Below, piece after piece: positions 4,488-5,094 of a stretch of DNA of 5,094 nucleotides; within the stretch, counting starts at the first letter, position 1, and each line of letters starts with the position of its first letter. Made by a program: the position numbers and the translations under genes. The notes under the pieces were generated by a model. The model searched no databases. It was not told the DNA's origin and saw nothing but the letters and a program-made list of their open reading frames with translations. The DNA is from an uncultured Clostridia bacterium (GTDB lineage: Bacteria; Bacillota_A; Clostridia; Oscillospirales; Acutalibacteraceae): assembly GCA_944380625.1 (NCBI GenBank), contig CALWIE010000012.1, forward strand, positions 1 to 5,094, read 5' to 3'.

Positions 4488-4988
4488 ATGAGTAACGAGC
4501 TGACGTTACACGTCAACGGGAAAACCTACCAGTTCTCCATCGGCCGGAGACTGGGGCAGATCCCGGAATCTGAAACGCTGCTGGAGACTCTGCGGGAGCG
4601 CCTGGGCCTCACGGGCACCAAGCTGTCCTGCGGGGAGGGCGCCTGCGGCTGCTGCGCCGTGCTGATCGACGGCAAGGCGGTGGCGTCCTGCGTCACCCTC
4701 ACGGTGGAATGTGGGGGCAAGGAGATCACCACCATCGAAGGGCTGGCGGACCCCGTCACCGGGGAGCTGGACCCTATCCAGGAGGCCTTCTTGGAGCACA
4801 GCGCCTTCCAGTGCGGCTTCTGCACCCCGGGCATCATCATCGCAGTGAAGTCCCTGCTGAACCAGAACCCCTCCCCCACCGAGGAGGAGATCGAAGAGGC
4901 CCTCAGCGGCAACTACTGCCGCTGCATCAGCCACTATCAGGTGATCGAGGCTGTTCAATCTATCGTTAAGGGAGGAGAACAGGCATGA
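4488..4988 (+). CDS. [2Fe-2S] iron-sulfur subunit of a molybdenum hydroxylase (xanthine dehydrogenase family)
   Basis: Small electron-transfer subunit carrying two [2Fe-2S] clusters, which passes electrons from the molybdenum site of the partner subunit. It has 166 residues, typical for the family. The plant-ferredoxin-like N-terminal domain holds C48, C53, C56 and C68 (SCGEGACGCC and ASCVT). The all-helical C-terminal domain holds C109, C112, C144 and C146 (QCGFCTPG and NYCRC), so all eight ligands are present. Compared with the common CoxS/XdhC form, the segment before TLLETLRERLGL is a few residues longer (GRRLGQIPESE). GGAG at 4475-4478 is 9 nt before the ATG. The stop overlaps the next start in ATGA. 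No Tat or Sec signal is present, so it should be cytoplasmic. The substrate could be a purine, an aromatic or N-heterocyclic compound, or an aldehyde; this subunit does not discriminate. Confidence 0.94.
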   Translation: MSNELTLHVNGKTYQFSIGRRLGQIPESETLLETLRERLGLTGTKLSCGEGACGCCAVLIDGKAVASCVTLTVECGGKEITTIEGLADPVTGELDPIQEAFLEHSAFQCGFCTPGIIIAVKSLLNQNPSPTEEEIEEALSGNYCRCISHYQVIEAVQSIVKGGEQA

Positions 4989-5094
4989 GCGAATTCCGGC
5001 ATATCGGCAAAGTCCGCCGCCGCCAGGACGGCCGCGCCATTGTCACTGGCAAGGCCCTCTACTGCGACGACCTGCCCATCAAGAACTGCAAGTA
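4985..5094 (+). CDS. Molybdopterin-binding catalytic subunit of a molybdenum hydroxylase (5' end only)
   Basis: Only the first 36 codons are in the window. The start MSEFRHIGK, followed by RRRQDGRAIVTGKALYCDDLP at about residues 11-31, matches the opening of the xanthine dehydrogenase/CO dehydrogenase large subunit, where a conserved DG..VTGKA.Y.DD element precedes the ferredoxin-interacting domain. The family's full length is about 750-800 residues; the molybdopterin-binding motifs and active-site glutamate lie outside the window. GGAGGAG (4971-4977) is 7 nt before the ATG, and the ATGA overlap with the [2Fe-2S] gene indicates coupled translation and a 1:1 complex. With the catalytic gene directly following the iron-sulfur gene, any FAD subunit must be downstream or elsewhere. 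Confidence 0.87.
   Translation, partial: MSEFRHIGKVRRRQDGRAIVTGKALYCDDLPIKNCK

Noticed and set aside
4481..4495. Four-codon upstream reading frame (ATG CGT CAT GAG TAA) overlapping the [2Fe-2S] gene start
   Set aside because: The Shine-Dalgarno is only 2 nt from this ATG and 9 nt from the ATG at 4488, so initiation should favour the latter. An effect on translation cannot be excluded but is not supported.
1..5094. CRISPR arrays, tRNA/rRNA genes, insertion sequences, phage or toxin-antitoxin genes
   Set aside because: No spaced direct repeats, no tRNA-like cloverleaf, and no transposase, integrase or other mobile-element protein were seen on either strand.

Overview
This window is a GC-rich stretch of what looks like an endospore-forming member of the class Clostridia, probably a gut Oscillospiraceae-type organism. 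The evidence for sporulation is a complete cotJA-cotJB-cotJC spore-coat operon. Strong AGGAGG-type ribosome binding sites, short intrinsic terminators and several TTG start codons also fit a Firmicute. The genus assignment is inference only.

Layout, left to right. (1) The 3' part of a phenylacetate-CoA ligase-type gene (+ strand) runs in from the left edge. It is followed by a tandem-ACT-domain protein gene (+) that has its own strong sigma-A-type promoter. (2) A bidirectional hairpin terminator separates this pair from a convergent class I SAM-dependent methyltransferase gene (- strand) with its own promoter. (3) Another hairpin ends the cotJABC operon (-). The three cotJ genes overlap or abut, and a candidate sporulation-sigma promoter lies upstream. 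(4) Upstream of cotJA comes a terminator and then a Crp/Fnr-family regulator gene (-). Its real start is a TTG well inside the longest open frame, because a near-consensus promoter lies between the first ATG and that TTG. (5) Across a regulatory intergenic region of about 270 bp, a molybdenum hydroxylase operon runs in the opposite direction (+). It begins with the [2Fe-2S] subunit, overlaps by 4 nt the start of the molybdopterin-binding catalytic subunit, and leaves the window at the right edge.

Functional reading. The PaaK-like/ACT pair is a familiar pairing for activation of aryl acetates to CoA thioesters in anaerobes. The cotJ operon makes inner spore-coat components, including a manganese-catalase-like protein with all dimanganese ligands in place. 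The Crp/Fnr gene is divergent from the molybdenum hydroxylase operon and is the obvious candidate regulator of it, with inverted repeats in the shared intergenic region as candidate operators. The hydroxylase substrate cannot be read from this window.

I see no CRISPR array, tRNA, rRNA, insertion sequence or phage gene, and no clearly novel system. The most useful leads are the regulatory architecture at 4219-4487, the leader hairpins close to predicted transcription starts, and the unassigned substrate of the molybdenum hydroxylase.
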